Part shown: positions 1 through 7,215 of the stretch, in pieces
Numbering within the stretch: position 1 is the stretch's first letter
Layout: each line of letters opens with the position of its first letter
Assembly (NCBI GenBank): GCA_007127655.1
Contig: SKYX01000162.1
Location: 1-9,885 of the forward strand
Reading direction: 5' to 3'
Source of the DNA: Desulfonatronum sp.
GTDB taxonomy: Bacteria; Desulfobacterota; Desulfovibrionia; Desulfovibrionales; Desulfonatronaceae
DNA: 9,885 nt
Notes under the pieces: model-generated
What the model was told of the DNA's origin: nothing
The model's database searches: none
Seen by the model: only the letters and a program-made list of their open reading frames with translations
Program-made: the position numbers and the translations under genes

Positions 1-329
1 AGGACGAACCGCACAGTGCCCATCACGTCTTCCACGTTGTCCCCGAAAATCCAGAACATCCACATGTTCAGCAGGTAGTGCAGCCATCCGCCGTGCAGGA
101 ACATGTGCGTGATCAGGGTCATGGTCCAGTCCGGAGAATAGCCGACCCATTGGGCCCAGGCTGGGTCCGTGGCTCGAGCTGGGACCATGCCGAAGACGTG
201 GGTGAAGCGGAGCAGCTCCCGTTCGGTCATGGTCAACTGGAGGATGAAGACCAGGGTGTTGGCGATGATGATCAGCCACATGCCGTAGGACGGGCTTCGG
301 CTGGGGATGTTGTCGCGAAGTGGGATCAT
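1..329 (-). CDS. Rhomboid-family intramembrane serine protease, N-terminal part (cut by window edge)
   Basis: The 109 visible codons read as the start of a rhomboid, an integral membrane protease that cleaves substrates within or near the bilayer. The N-terminus (MIPLRDNIPSRSPSYGMW) is the form common in bacterial rhomboids. A first membrane segment spans about residues 17-32, followed by a periplasmic-type loop. The motif around residues 75-92 (THMFLHGGWLHYLLNMW) contains the conserved His, GGW-x-H and Asn of the family. The catalytic Ser (GxSG) and the second catalytic His would lie beyond the left edge, so activity cannot be judged. The start at 329 is preceded by an AAGGGG purine run. The gene begins 9 nt after the stop of the RluA-CoaE fusion, so the two are almost certainly cotranscribed. 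Confidence in the family is high. The substrate is unknown. Confidence 0.88.
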   Translation of the reverse strand, partial: MIPLRDNIPSRSPSYGMWLIIIANTLVFILQLTMTERELLRFTHVFGMVPARATDPAWAQWVGYSPDWTMTLITHMFLHGGWLHYLLNMWMFWIFGDNVEDVMGTVRFV

Positions 330-338
330 GCTTTCCCC

Positions 339-2066
339 TTATGCGGGGTTGCTCTGAGCAGCCCGTTCCGGATCGACCAGGGAGGTGATCCGGGTCAGAA
401 GGCGGCGGACGGCTTGGCGGCGCAGCCATTGCAGGACATTGACCAGGCCGCGTGCTCTCCCGACGAGTTCGTCTCGCGAACCCGGGTTGGTCACGACGAG
501 GTGGCAAGCCCGGATTTTTTTTGCTTCGGGCCATTGCCAGGACTCCATGTCTGCCAGCAGGTTTTCGTCCCAGCCCCGATCGGACTGCAGCCAAGCTCGG
601 CGGCGGTCCGGGGCGCAGGCCAGGCCGATGATCAGGTCGAAGTCCGAAGGCCACCCGGTTTCCAGCAACAGAGGCACCTCGGCCGCGGCGACCCGGTGCT
701 TGCGGTGGGCTTGCCAGAAGTCTTCCAGATGGTGCCTGGCCAGGGGGTGGATCAGGGCTTCCAGTTCTCGGCGCAGGTGCGGCGTCTCCCGCAGGGCGTT
801 CAGCAAGGCACGTTTGTCCACCGGGCCCGCGGGGTCCGGAATAAAACGGTCCCCGAAATTCCTCCGCAGTAACTCCCAACCGTCCCGCCCCGGTAGATAC
901 AATTCCGCCACGGCCCTGTCCGCGCTCCAGGCCGGAAGACCCAGGGCCGCCAAGTCGGCCAGGAGCAGGCTTTTACCGCAACCGGGCATGCCGGTCAGGC
1001 CGACGCGCTGGGTGGTTCGGGAGCCGACCAGGATCACCCGGAGCATGTCCTTGGGCGGTGGCTGCACGAAGCACAGGGGCTGGTCGGTGCGCGGATGGGG
1101 CAGACCGAGTTTCCAGGCGTGCAGCATGGGGCGGCGGAGCAGGGCGTTCAGGCAGGGGATATTATCCTGCCAACTCGTGAACGATGCCGGGCAGTAGGTC
1201 AGGTCGCCGAGCAGCGGGTGGCCCGCGTGGCGCATATGCACCCGGATCTGGTGCGTCCGTCCGCTGGCGATGCGCACCTGGACCAGACTGAAACGGTCTT
1301 CGGGCGCGGTCCAGAGCACCGTGTACGCGCTGTGCGCCGGTTTGCCGCCCTTGTCGGTCACGGCCATACGGGTCTTGAGGGTCGGGTGCCGACCGATGGG
1401 TGCGTCCACGACGCCTTCGGCACGAGGACGTCCATGGACCAGGGCCAGATAGACCTTTTCCACCTCCCGCGCGGCAAAGGCTGAGGCCAGGCGCAGCCGG
1501 GCCGGTTCGTTCAGGGCCACGGCCAGGAGGCCCGTGGTGTCCTTGTCCAGGCGGTGCACGATGCCGGGCCGGGATGTGTCCATCCCACCGGCGTCCTTCC
1601 CGGCGAGTTCCGGAAAATGGTGGAGCAAGCGATGAACCAGAGTGCCCTGTTCCAGGCCCGCAGCGGGATGGACCACCAGATCGGCTGGCTTGTTCAGGAT
1701 GACCAGGTCGTCGTCGTGGTACAGAACGCGCAGTTCGCGATTTTCGGGCGTCAAGCCGGGATTCGGGACGGCGGCCCGCAACTCCAGCCGGTCCCCGGGA
1801 GCAAGGCGGCGGCCAGGACGCAGACAGGGGCTGCCGTTGATCAGGGCCAGGCCGTTCTTGATCCAGGACTGAACGCGGGAGCGGGCCACGCCAAGGTCTT
1901 CGGCATGGTCCATCCAGAACTGGTCCAGCCTGACGCCGCCTTGATCCTGGGGGACCACGGCGGTCAGGGGCGAGGCCTTTACGGGGGGATTGGAGGGGGA
2001 GGAGACGATGGGGGATGGGGGCAGGAGGGGCTGAGCAAATCTGAAAAACGGCATGTTCGCATCCAT
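339..2066 (-). CDS. rluD/coaE: Fused RluA-family 23S rRNA pseudouridine synthase and dephospho-CoA kinase
   Basis: One 575-residue frame holds two enzymes. Residues 1-40 are a Pro/Ser-rich tail. Residues about 41-100 match an S4 RNA-binding domain. Residues about 110-340 are an RluA-type pseudouridine synthase with the catalytic motif HRLDKDTTG at 171-179 (Asp174 is the expected nucleophile) and the downstream GRTHQIRVHM segment at 269-278. Residues about 352-550 are dephospho-CoA kinase, which phosphorylates dephospho-CoA in the last step of CoA synthesis: P-loop GMPGCGKS at 359-366, SADR with Asp383, PLLLETG at 465-471, and the C-terminal Gln...Lys...N-P-G-S region near 511-530. Both halves look intact. 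The closest RluA paralogue (RluD, RluC or RluA) cannot be fixed from motifs alone. No clear Shine-Dalgarno sequence precedes the ATG at 2066, and Met5 (2054) is an alternative start. It is followed 9 nt later by the rhomboid gene. I recall similar fusions being annotated in Desulfovibrio relatives, but did not check. Confidence 0.93.
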   Translation of the reverse strand: MDANMPFFRFAQPLLPPSPIVSSPSNPPVKASPLTAVVPQDQGGVRLDQFWMDHAEDLGVARSRVQSWIKNGLALINGSPCLRPGRRLAPGDRLELRAAVPNPGLTPENRELRVLYHDDDLVILNKPADLVVHPAAGLEQGTLVHRLLHHFPELAGKDAGGMDTSRPGIVHRLDKDTTGLLAVALNEPARLRLASAFAAREVEKVYLALVHGRPRAEGVVDAPIGRHPTLKTRMAVTDKGGKPAHSAYTVLWTAPEDRFSLVQVRIASGRTHQIRVHMRHAGHPLLGDLTYCPASFTSWQDNIPCLNALLRRPMLHAWKLGLPHPRTDQPLCFVQPPPKDMLRVILVGSRTTQRVGLTGMPGCGKSLLLADLAALGLPAWSADRAVAELYLPGRDGWELLRRNFGDRFIPDPAGPVDKRALLNALRETPHLRRELEALIHPLARHHLEDFWQAHRKHRVAAAEVPLLLETGWPSDFDLIIGLACAPDRRRAWLQSDRGWDENLLADMESWQWPEAKKIRACHLVVTNPGSRDELVGRARGLVNVLQWLRRQAVRRLLTRITSLVDPERAAQSNPA

Positions 2067-2104
2067 TACAGCGAAACGCCCATTTCCATCGGCTGACGAA
2101 GATG

Positions 2105-2190
2105 TTTAACCACGGGGTGCACGGGGATTACGGGGAAAAAGCAGTATTTTGAATATGTGCCCCGTGTCCCCCGTGATCTCCGTGGTTTAA
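2105..2190. repeat. Intergenic inverted repeat built of CACGGGGNN 9-nt units
   Basis: The left arm starts with TTAACCACGG and contains three 9-nt units on the plus strand: CACGGGGTG (2111-2119), CACGGGGAT (2120-2128) and TACGGGGAA (2129-2137). The right arm carries three matching units on the minus strand (2176-2184, 2167-2175, 2158-2166) and ends in GGTTTAA at 2190. The two arms are near-complementary over about 30 nt, around an A+T-rich loop of about 20 nt. Elements of this type (TTAACCAC..., tandem CAC-G-G units, inverted) recur between genes in many bacterial genomes; that statement is from memory. It lies between the SIMPL gene and the RluA-CoaE gene. Its RNA could fold into a long hairpin and separate their transcripts, but no U-tract follows, so it is not a standard terminator. 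Confidence 0.75.
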
Positions 2191-2230
2191 TCTGCGGCGA
2201 TGCCGGTTGCTGCCAAAAATTGTTGTTGTG

Positions 2231-2962
2231 CTACTGGTCCAGGTAGTATTCCACCGTGGTCACCACGCGCAGAGTCTTGTTGATCTGCTTGTGTTCCTGC
2301 ATGTCCGGAGCATTGTCCCGGGGAAGGATCTGGAACAAGCCCTGATTGGCCCGGCGGATGCCGCCGAGCTGGCTGCCAGAGTCCGCGGCGAACTGTTCAG
2401 CAGCCAGGCGGGCGTTCACCGTGGCTTCGGCGATCATCTCCGGCTTGACGTTGTTGAGCCCGGTGAACAGGTAGACCGGACCGCTGGCACCCCATTCCGC
2501 GCTGAGCACCACCCCGGCGTCCACCAGCTCGCTGACCTTTTGGCTGGCCGAGGCGATGAGGTCCACGTTTTCGGTGCGAGCAACGAGGATTTGGGTCAGG
2601 ATGAATCTGGAATCCACCGGGCCGGATCGATAGGTCTGGGCCAGCAGGTCGGTGACCTCCAGGGACTGCATTTCGATGGCTTCCCTGGGCAGACCGTGGC
2701 GGACCATGAATTGGACAACCTTTTCCGCGTCAGCGGCCAGTCGGGCGTGGACCCTGGTCAGGTCGTCGCCCGTAGCCACGAAGCGCATCGGCCAGATGGC
2801 CAGATCGGCCTTGACCTCGGTTTCGGCCAATCCCCGGACGGTCACGAAGCGGTCGCCCAGCCGCCCCTCCACGAACCCATTGCCGATGAAGAAGCCTCCC
2901 AAGGTCAATCCAACGGCGACAAGCAGCGCGGCAATGAGCAACTTGAGCGGGGAATCGGACAT
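2231..2962 (-). CDS. SIMPL-domain (DUF541) envelope protein
   Basis: A 243-residue protein. Residues about 8-28 (KLLIAALLVAVGLTLGGFFIG) form one hydrophobic segment near the N-terminus, so the protein is probably a membrane-anchored or exported periplasmic protein. From about residue 40 the segment DRFVTVRGLAETEVKADLA matches the opening strand of the SIMPL (DUF541) domain, which fills the rest of the chain and ends in a typical TTVEYYL strand. The family is found in bacterial periplasms and in eukaryotic signalling proteins. No enzymatic activity is established, although some members are linked to stress responses. The start at 2962 was chosen because an AAGGAGG sits 6 nt upstream and the hydrophobic segment follows directly. 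A longer reading frame back to 3166 would add 68 non-family residues overlapping ppiD. It lies 59 nt downstream of ppiD and is probably in the same operon. Confidence 0.86.
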   Translation of the reverse strand: MSDSPLKLLIAALLVAVGLTLGGFFIGNGFVEGRLGDRFVTVRGLAETEVKADLAIWPMRFVATGDDLTRVHARLAADAEKVVQFMVRHGLPREAIEMQSLEVTDLLAQTYRSGPVDSRFILTQILVARTENVDLIASASQKVSELVDAGVVLSAEWGASGPVYLFTGLNNVKPEMIAEATVNARLAAEQFAADSGSQLGGIRRANQGLFQILPRDNAPDMQEHKQINKTLRVVTTVEYYLDQ

Positions 2963-2968
2963 GGTCAA

Positions 2969-2975
2969 CCTCCTT
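2969..2975 (-). promoter_or_regulatory. Ribosome binding site of the SIMPL gene
   Basis: AAGGAGG on the minus strand, 6 nt before the ATG at 2962. It decides the start of the SIMPL gene in favour of the short form with the membrane segment at its N-terminus. Confidence 0.8.
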
Positions 2976-3021
2976 GGGGTGAGGGGACGAGGGAATTGGT
3001 CGCGGCGACGGTGAAAGAGCG

Positions 3022-4911
3022 TCAGCGCGATGCAGGACGCAGGACGTCCTGGCGCAGGATCCGAATGTCGGCCTTGCTTTGCAACTCGGCCACAAAGGCC
3101 TGCGTGAATTCGCGTTGCCGGGATTGGAGCAGAGATGCGCGCCACTCGTCCTGCTCGGCCAGCCATTGCTCTTCCGAAGGGGCGATGCGCTTCTGGACCC
3201 GGGCGACGATGAACGCGTCCTGCATCTCGTAGACTTTGGGGAGCCAGTCGCCCACGGGTGCGGCAAAGGCGTCCGAACCCAGGTTCGGGTGAAAGCCCAG
3301 GCCGGGAATGAAGCCTTGGCGGCCAAAGGGGGCGCTGGTTCGCGGCTCCTCGGGTATTTCCGCGGCTTCAGAGGTAATTGTTTCCAGGGTCTGTTCGGCC
3401 TTGGTTCGGGCGGCCTCCTTGGCCTTTTCCAGGCGCAACTGGGCTACGACACGGTCCCGGACCTCTTCCAGAGGACGAACGCGCTGGGGTTCGAAGTCGA
3501 TGCGCTGGGCCAGCAGATAGCCGTCGGCCATGAGGATTGGGGTCTGGGTGATGGCCCCGTCCTGGAGTCCGAAGAGCACGGCCACGGCTTCCGGCGACAA
3601 GTCCAACCCGGCAGGGGATTGGCCCATGGGAAAAAACTCCGAGGTGCGGAGTTCGAGGCCAAGCTTTCCAGCGGCCTGCTCCAGGGATTCCCCGACAATG
3701 ATCTGTTCCATGGCCATGTCCAGGGTCTCGGGCAGCTGCTCCAGAGCGTGCTCCTCAGCCAATCTGGCCCGGATGGTCGAGGCCACTTCTTCAAGGGGTA
3801 CCACACCGCTTTCCCGGCGATCCTCGACCTGAATCAGGTGCCAGCCGAACGGGCTGCGCACCGGCTCACTGAGCTGACCGGGCTCAATAGCAAAGGCCGC
3901 GTCCTCGAACTCAGCGACCATCTCCCCGCGCCCGAACCAGCCCAAGTCGCCGCCCTGGGCCGCGGTGGCGTCTTGAGAGTACTCCCGGGCCATGTCAGCG
4001 AAGGATTCCCCGGCCTGAATCCGAACCAGGACCTCCAGCAATGCTTCCCGAGCCCTCTCATGGGCCTCTTCTGTGTCGTCCTCGGGGGGGATCAGGATAT
4101 GCCGGGCCTTGACCTGCTCCGGCAGGGCGTATTCATGGGCCATGGCGGTATAGTAGGCCGCGATCTCTTCCTGGGTGACGCGGGTGGGATCGGCCAGTTC
4201 GGCCGGGCTGATGTTCAGGTAGGCGATTTGAATCCGAGCCGGCACCTGAAAGGTGTTCAGTTGCGACTGGTAATGGGCTTCCACGGCTTCCTCGTCCACG
4301 TCGAAGCCGTCAAGCTCCGTGGTCCAGGGGAACGAATGGTATTCCAGCACGGTTTCTTCTTGCGCAAAGGTGAAAATGTCCCGGACTTCCTGGTCGGAAA
4401 CCGCGGCTGGGAGGGCGATGAAGTCCTGGAGGCGCTGGATGATCAGGTCGCCGCGGAAGTCGCGTTCGAACTGGGAGGGAGTCAGGTTGTGGGCCCGCAG
4501 AACCGCCTGGTATTGGGCCGGGTCAAAGCGGTCCTCCAGATCACGGAAGACCTGCATGCCGGTAATGGCTTGGCGCAACTCCTGGGCGGAAACATTCAGG
4601 CCCAACCGGGCGGCCTCCTGCTCCAGGAGCTTGGCATTGACCATCTGGCCGAAAATCTGTCCCCGGAAATCCATCCGCTCCAGTTCGTCCACGCTGACGT
4701 TGGGGTTCTCCTGGCGCAGGTTATCCAACGTCTGCCGGTAAACCCGTTGAAAGTCCTCCAGGAACAGGGGGCTCTCGTTGATCTCGGCCAGAACGTCGCC
4801 CCGCTCGCTACGAAAGCTGCCGACCCCCCAGAAGACGAACACCAGGATGATGATCCCGAATATGACCTTTACGCCCCATGACTGGGCGTTGCGACGAATG
4901 GCGTCAAGCAT
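3022..4911 (-). CDS. ppiD: PpiD-like membrane-anchored peptidyl-prolyl cis-trans isomerase (SurA_N / parvulin)
   Basis: A 629-residue periplasmic folding factor. The N-terminus MLDAIRRNAQSWGVKVIFG, followed by a single membrane segment (about residues 15-33), is the typical PpiD layout, placing the bulk of the protein in the periplasm. Residues about 36-180 form the SurA-N-like chaperone region (INESPLFLEDFQRVY). Residues about 265-365 are a parvulin rotamase domain, with VKARHILI at 268-274, GGDLGWFGRGEM at 320-331, and PVRSPFGWHLIQV at 350-362. The remainder resembles the C-terminal half of PpiD. An AAGGAG stands 5 nt before the ATG at 4911. PpiD family members assist proteins leaving the Sec translocon. 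The gene follows aconitase by 51 nt and precedes the SIMPL gene, so envelope proteins and aconitase may share a transcript. The length is typical of the family and no truncation is seen. Confidence 0.92.
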   Translation of the reverse strand: MLDAIRRNAQSWGVKVIFGIIILVFVFWGVGSFRSERGDVLAEINESPLFLEDFQRVYRQTLDNLRQENPNVSVDELERMDFRGQIFGQMVNAKLLEQEAARLGLNVSAQELRQAITGMQVFRDLEDRFDPAQYQAVLRAHNLTPSQFERDFRGDLIIQRLQDFIALPAAVSDQEVRDIFTFAQEETVLEYHSFPWTTELDGFDVDEEAVEAHYQSQLNTFQVPARIQIAYLNISPAELADPTRVTQEEIAAYYTAMAHEYALPEQVKARHILIPPEDDTEEAHERAREALLEVLVRIQAGESFADMAREYSQDATAAQGGDLGWFGRGEMVAEFEDAAFAIEPGQLSEPVRSPFGWHLIQVEDRRESGVVPLEEVASTIRARLAEEHALEQLPETLDMAMEQIIVGESLEQAAGKLGLELRTSEFFPMGQSPAGLDLSPEAVAVLFGLQDGAITQTPILMADGYLLAQRIDFEPQRVRPLEEVRDRVVAQLRLEKAKEAARTKAEQTLETITSEAAEIPEEPRTSAPFGRQGFIPGLGFHPNLGSDAFAAPVGDWLPKVYEMQDAFIVARVQKRIAPSEEQWLAEQDEWRASLLQSRQREFTQAFVAELQSKADIRILRQDVLRPASR

Positions 4912-4931
4912 TGCTGCTCCTTGCGTGCTGC

Positions 4932-4948
4932 CCCGCGACGTGCGCGGG
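4932..4948 (-). other. GC-rich intercistronic hairpin between aconitase and ppiD
   Basis: CCCGCG (4932-4937) and CGCGGG (4943-4948) form a perfect 6-bp stem with a 5-nt loop. On the minus strand it lies between the aconitase stop and the ppiD ribosome binding site. No U-run follows, so it is not a standard terminator. It could mark an RNA processing or stability site. A near-palindrome (AGGATTGATCCT, 4953-4964) lies beside it over the end of the aconitase frame. Confidence 0.4.
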
Positions 4949-4962
4949 AATAAGGATTGATC

Positions 4963-6894
4963 CTATTTCTTGCGGGCCTTGATCAGGTTCAGGAGCCCGC
5001 CGAATTTGATAATCTCAAGTTCCTTGGGGGTCAAATCATGGCGGACCGGGATGAGCTTCCCGTCTTGCGTCCGCAAGGTGGTTTCCGAGCCTGCGAACAA
5101 GGAAGCGCTCGGCAATTCGATTTTCTGCCCCAAGTCCATCCGGTCGTGATCTGCAGGATCGACGAATACCAGGGGCAGAATGCCGAAGTTGATCAGGTTG
5201 GCCTTGTGAATCCGGGCGAAAGACTTGGCCAAAACGATCCGAACCCCCAGATGACGGGGGCCGAGAGCCGCGTGCTCACGGCTGGAGCCCTGCCCGTAGT
5301 TCTCGCCGCCGACGATGATTCCGGTCTCGGCCTGCTTTGCCCTGGCCACGAATTCCGGGTCCACGCGGTTGAAGATGTACGCGCTGATGGCCGGGAGGTT
5401 GGAGCGCAGCGCCGTGACCGCCGCGCCGCCGGGCAGGATGTGATCCGTGGTTATATTGTCCCCAAGAACGATCAGCACCTGGGCCCGGACCGTCTCCGGC
5501 AGGGGTGGGAACTCCTCCAGGGGGACGATGTTCGGGCCGCGGAGGATTTCCACCGTTGCCGCTTCGTCGGCCGAGTCCGGCGGCATGATGAACTGGTGAC
5601 GGATGGAAGGCACGTCCCGAGGCAGAAGCGGCTTGTCCGGGGCCGAGCCCCAAGTGGAAGGGGCGGTGATTCGACCATGCAGGGCTGCCTGGGCCGCGGT
5701 GGCCGGACCGACGAGATAGACCTGGCCGTCCTGGGTGCCGCTACGGCCTTCGAAGTTGCGGTTGAAGGTCCGCAGACTGACGCCTTTGGAAGTGGGCGAG
5801 CCGCCCATGCCGATGCACGGGCCGCAGGCGCACTCCAGGAGCCGGGCCCCGCTGTCCAGCAGGGCGTCCAGGAGGCCTTCGCGGTTCAACAGTTTGAGAA
5901 CCTGCTTGGAACCGGGAGCGATGAGCAGTTCCGTGGTCCGTGCGGCATGCTTGTCTTGCAGCACCAGGGCCGCGGTCTTGAGGTCCGTATAAGAGGAGTT
6001 GGTGCAGGAACCGATGGCCACCTGATCCACGGTCAGCCCATCCAGTTCCCGGATGGGCACGACCAGATCGGGCATGTGCGGCGTAGCGGCCATGGGCTCA
6101 ATGGCGTCCAGGTCGATCTCGACCACACGATCGTAAGCCGCATCCGGATCCGCGGCCAGCGGGGCGAAATCTTCGCCCCGTCCCATGCGTTCCAGGAAGT
6201 CGCGGGTCTGGATGTCGCTGGGGAAGACCGAGGAGGTCGCGCCCAGTTCCGCGCCCATGTTGGTGATGGTGGCCCGCTCCGGAACGGTCAACGCGGCGAC
6301 GCCCGGCCCGGAGTACTCCAGGACCGCGCCGACGCCGCCCTTGACCGAGAGCAACTGGAGCACGCGAAGAATGACGTCCTTGGCCCCGGCCCAACCTTGC
6401 AGCCCACCGGTCAGGTGGATCTGGAAGACCTTGGGCATGGGAATGACATAGGGTTCTCCAGCCATGGCCAGGGCCACGGACAATCCTCCCGCGCCCATGG
6501 CCAGGGAGCCGACTCCCCCGGCGGTGGGGGTGTGGCTGTCCGAGCCGATCAGTGTCTTGCCGGGTTTGGCGAAGTTTTCCAGGTGCAGTTGGTGGCAGAT
6601 TCCGGTGCCGGGAGGGGAAAAGATGATCCCGTAGCGGGCGGCAACAGTGCGCAGGAACCGATGGTCGTCGGGGTTTTGAAAGCCCATCTGCAGCGTGTTG
6701 TGATCCACGTAGCTTACGGAAAGCTCGGTCTGGACCTGATCCAGGTCCATGGCCATCCACTGCAGGTAGGCCATGGTTCCGGTGGCGTCCTGGGTCAAGG
6801 TCTGGTCGATGCGCAGGGCGATTTCCGATCCGGGTATCATTTCGCCGGATACAAGATGTTCGCTGATGATTTTCTGGGTGAGATTGCGTCCCAT
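4963..6894 (-). CDS. acn: Aconitate hydratase (prokaryotic, about 640-residue 'Aquifex-type')
   Basis: Interconverts citrate and isocitrate through cis-aconitate in the cytoplasm, using a [4Fe-4S] cluster. Counting from the chosen start, the protein has 643 residues. The three expected cluster cysteines are visible: one in IGSCTNSS (Cys297) and two in CACGPC (Cys357 and Cys360). Other family motifs are LTQDATGTMAYLQ near 33-45, IGSDSHTPTAGGVGSLAMG near 116-134, and the swivel-domain active-site loop NYGQGSSREHAAL near 532-544. The length fits the compact aconitases of many anaerobes rather than the roughly 890-residue AcnA of E. coli. The start at 6894 gives MGRNLTQKI, the usual N-terminus, with AGGA 5 nt upstream. 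An ATG at 6906 would add four residues and is less likely. It starts 33 nt after the stop of the small coiled-coil gene and is probably cotranscribed with it. Confidence 0.94.
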   Translation of the reverse strand: MGRNLTQKIISEHLVSGEMIPGSEIALRIDQTLTQDATGTMAYLQWMAMDLDQVQTELSVSYVDHNTLQMGFQNPDDHRFLRTVAARYGIIFSPPGTGICHQLHLENFAKPGKTLIGSDSHTPTAGGVGSLAMGAGGLSVALAMAGEPYVIPMPKVFQIHLTGGLQGWAGAKDVILRVLQLLSVKGGVGAVLEYSGPGVAALTVPERATITNMGAELGATSSVFPSDIQTRDFLERMGRGEDFAPLAADPDAAYDRVVEIDLDAIEPMAATPHMPDLVVPIRELDGLTVDQVAIGSCTNSSYTDLKTAALVLQDKHAARTTELLIAPGSKQVLKLLNREGLLDALLDSGARLLECACGPCIGMGGSPTSKGVSLRTFNRNFEGRSGTQDGQVYLVGPATAAQAALHGRITAPSTWGSAPDKPLLPRDVPSIRHQFIMPPDSADEAATVEILRGPNIVPLEEFPPLPETVRAQVLIVLGDNITTDHILPGGAAVTALRSNLPAISAYIFNRVDPEFVARAKQAETGIIVGGENYGQGSSREHAALGPRHLGVRIVLAKSFARIHKANLINFGILPLVFVDPADHDRMDLGQKIELPSASLFAGSETTLRTQDGKLIPVRHDLTPKELEIIKFGGLLNLIKARKK

Positions 6895-6899
6895 AGGGG

Positions 6900-6903
6900 T
6901 CCT
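6900..6903 (-). promoter_or_regulatory. Short ribosome binding site supporting the inner aconitase start
   Basis: AGGA on the minus strand lies 5 nt before the ATG at 6894 and falls inside the would-be first codons from 6906. It favours the inner start, which also gives the family's usual N-terminus. Confidence 0.5.
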
Positions 6904-6927
6904 CATAGTCAGGGTTGAAGAGCGGCG

Positions 6928-7215
6928 TCAGGATGGATGGCTTTGCGTTTCAGCGGCAAGTCCGAACAGCCGAATGCGGTTGATCTTGTTGCGTCGACAG
7001 TCGATTTCCACTTGCAGACGCAGCTTGTCCTGCTGCAACCGGAAAATTTCCTGGGCATGGACGATACCCTCTGAAGTTTTTTCACTGAACAGCAATTCCT
7101 TGAATCTGGCCCCGCAGGCGATTTGCTGGGCCTTGAAGCCGTCCAGCTCAGCCTCTAGGGCGGCGATAACCTCGGCCTCAGAGCTTGACGCGGCGTTTGG
7201 TACGTTGGACGTCAT
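6928..7215 (-). CDS. Small coiled-coil protein of unknown function
   Basis: I do not recognise this 95-residue protein. After a short Ser/Ala-rich head (residues 1-12), residues about 13-85 read as two amphipathic helices rich in Glu, Lys, Leu and Gln (for example AEVIAALEAELDGFKAQQ and EIFRLQQDKLRLQVEID), as expected of a helical hairpin or coiled coil. There is no signal peptide and no membrane segment. A longer frame up to 7374 would add 53 low-complexity residues. The ATG at 7215 is preferred because AAGGAG lies 12 nt upstream (a long spacing) and the helical part begins there. It overlaps the last 38 nt of the chorismate-mutase/EPSP-synthase-like gene in another frame, which suggests translational coupling, and precedes aconitase by 33 nt. 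It could be a partner of the upstream protein, but nothing in the sequence proves this. Confidence 0.68.
   Translation of the reverse strand: MTSNVPNAASSSEAEVIAALEAELDGFKAQQIACGARFKELLFSEKTSEGIVHAQEIFRLQQDKLRLQVEIDCRRNKINRIRLFGLAAETQSHPS

Noticed and set aside
2105..2190. The inverted repeat as a CRISPR array or a rho-independent terminator
   Set aside because: The 9-nt units have no spacers, so it is not a CRISPR. No U-tract follows on either strand, so it is not a standard terminator.
2963..3166. Longer N-terminus for the SIMPL protein
   Set aside because: The extra 68 residues overlap ppiD and look non-coding. A strong ribosome binding site and the hydrophobic N-terminal segment both point to the start at 2962.
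2207..3232. 341-codon open frame on the plus strand
   Set aside because: It is antisense to the SIMPL gene and the end of ppiD, has no ribosome binding site of note, and shows no recognisable domain.
3079..4881. 600-codon open frame on the plus strand
   Set aside because: It is the antisense shadow of ppiD, whose minus-strand product has a clear membrane segment and parvulin motifs. Long antisense frames are expected in GC-rich genes.
4957..6918. 653-codon open frame on the plus strand
   Set aside because: It mirrors aconitase exactly. The minus-strand product has all cluster cysteines and active-site motifs, and the plus-strand product resembles nothing.
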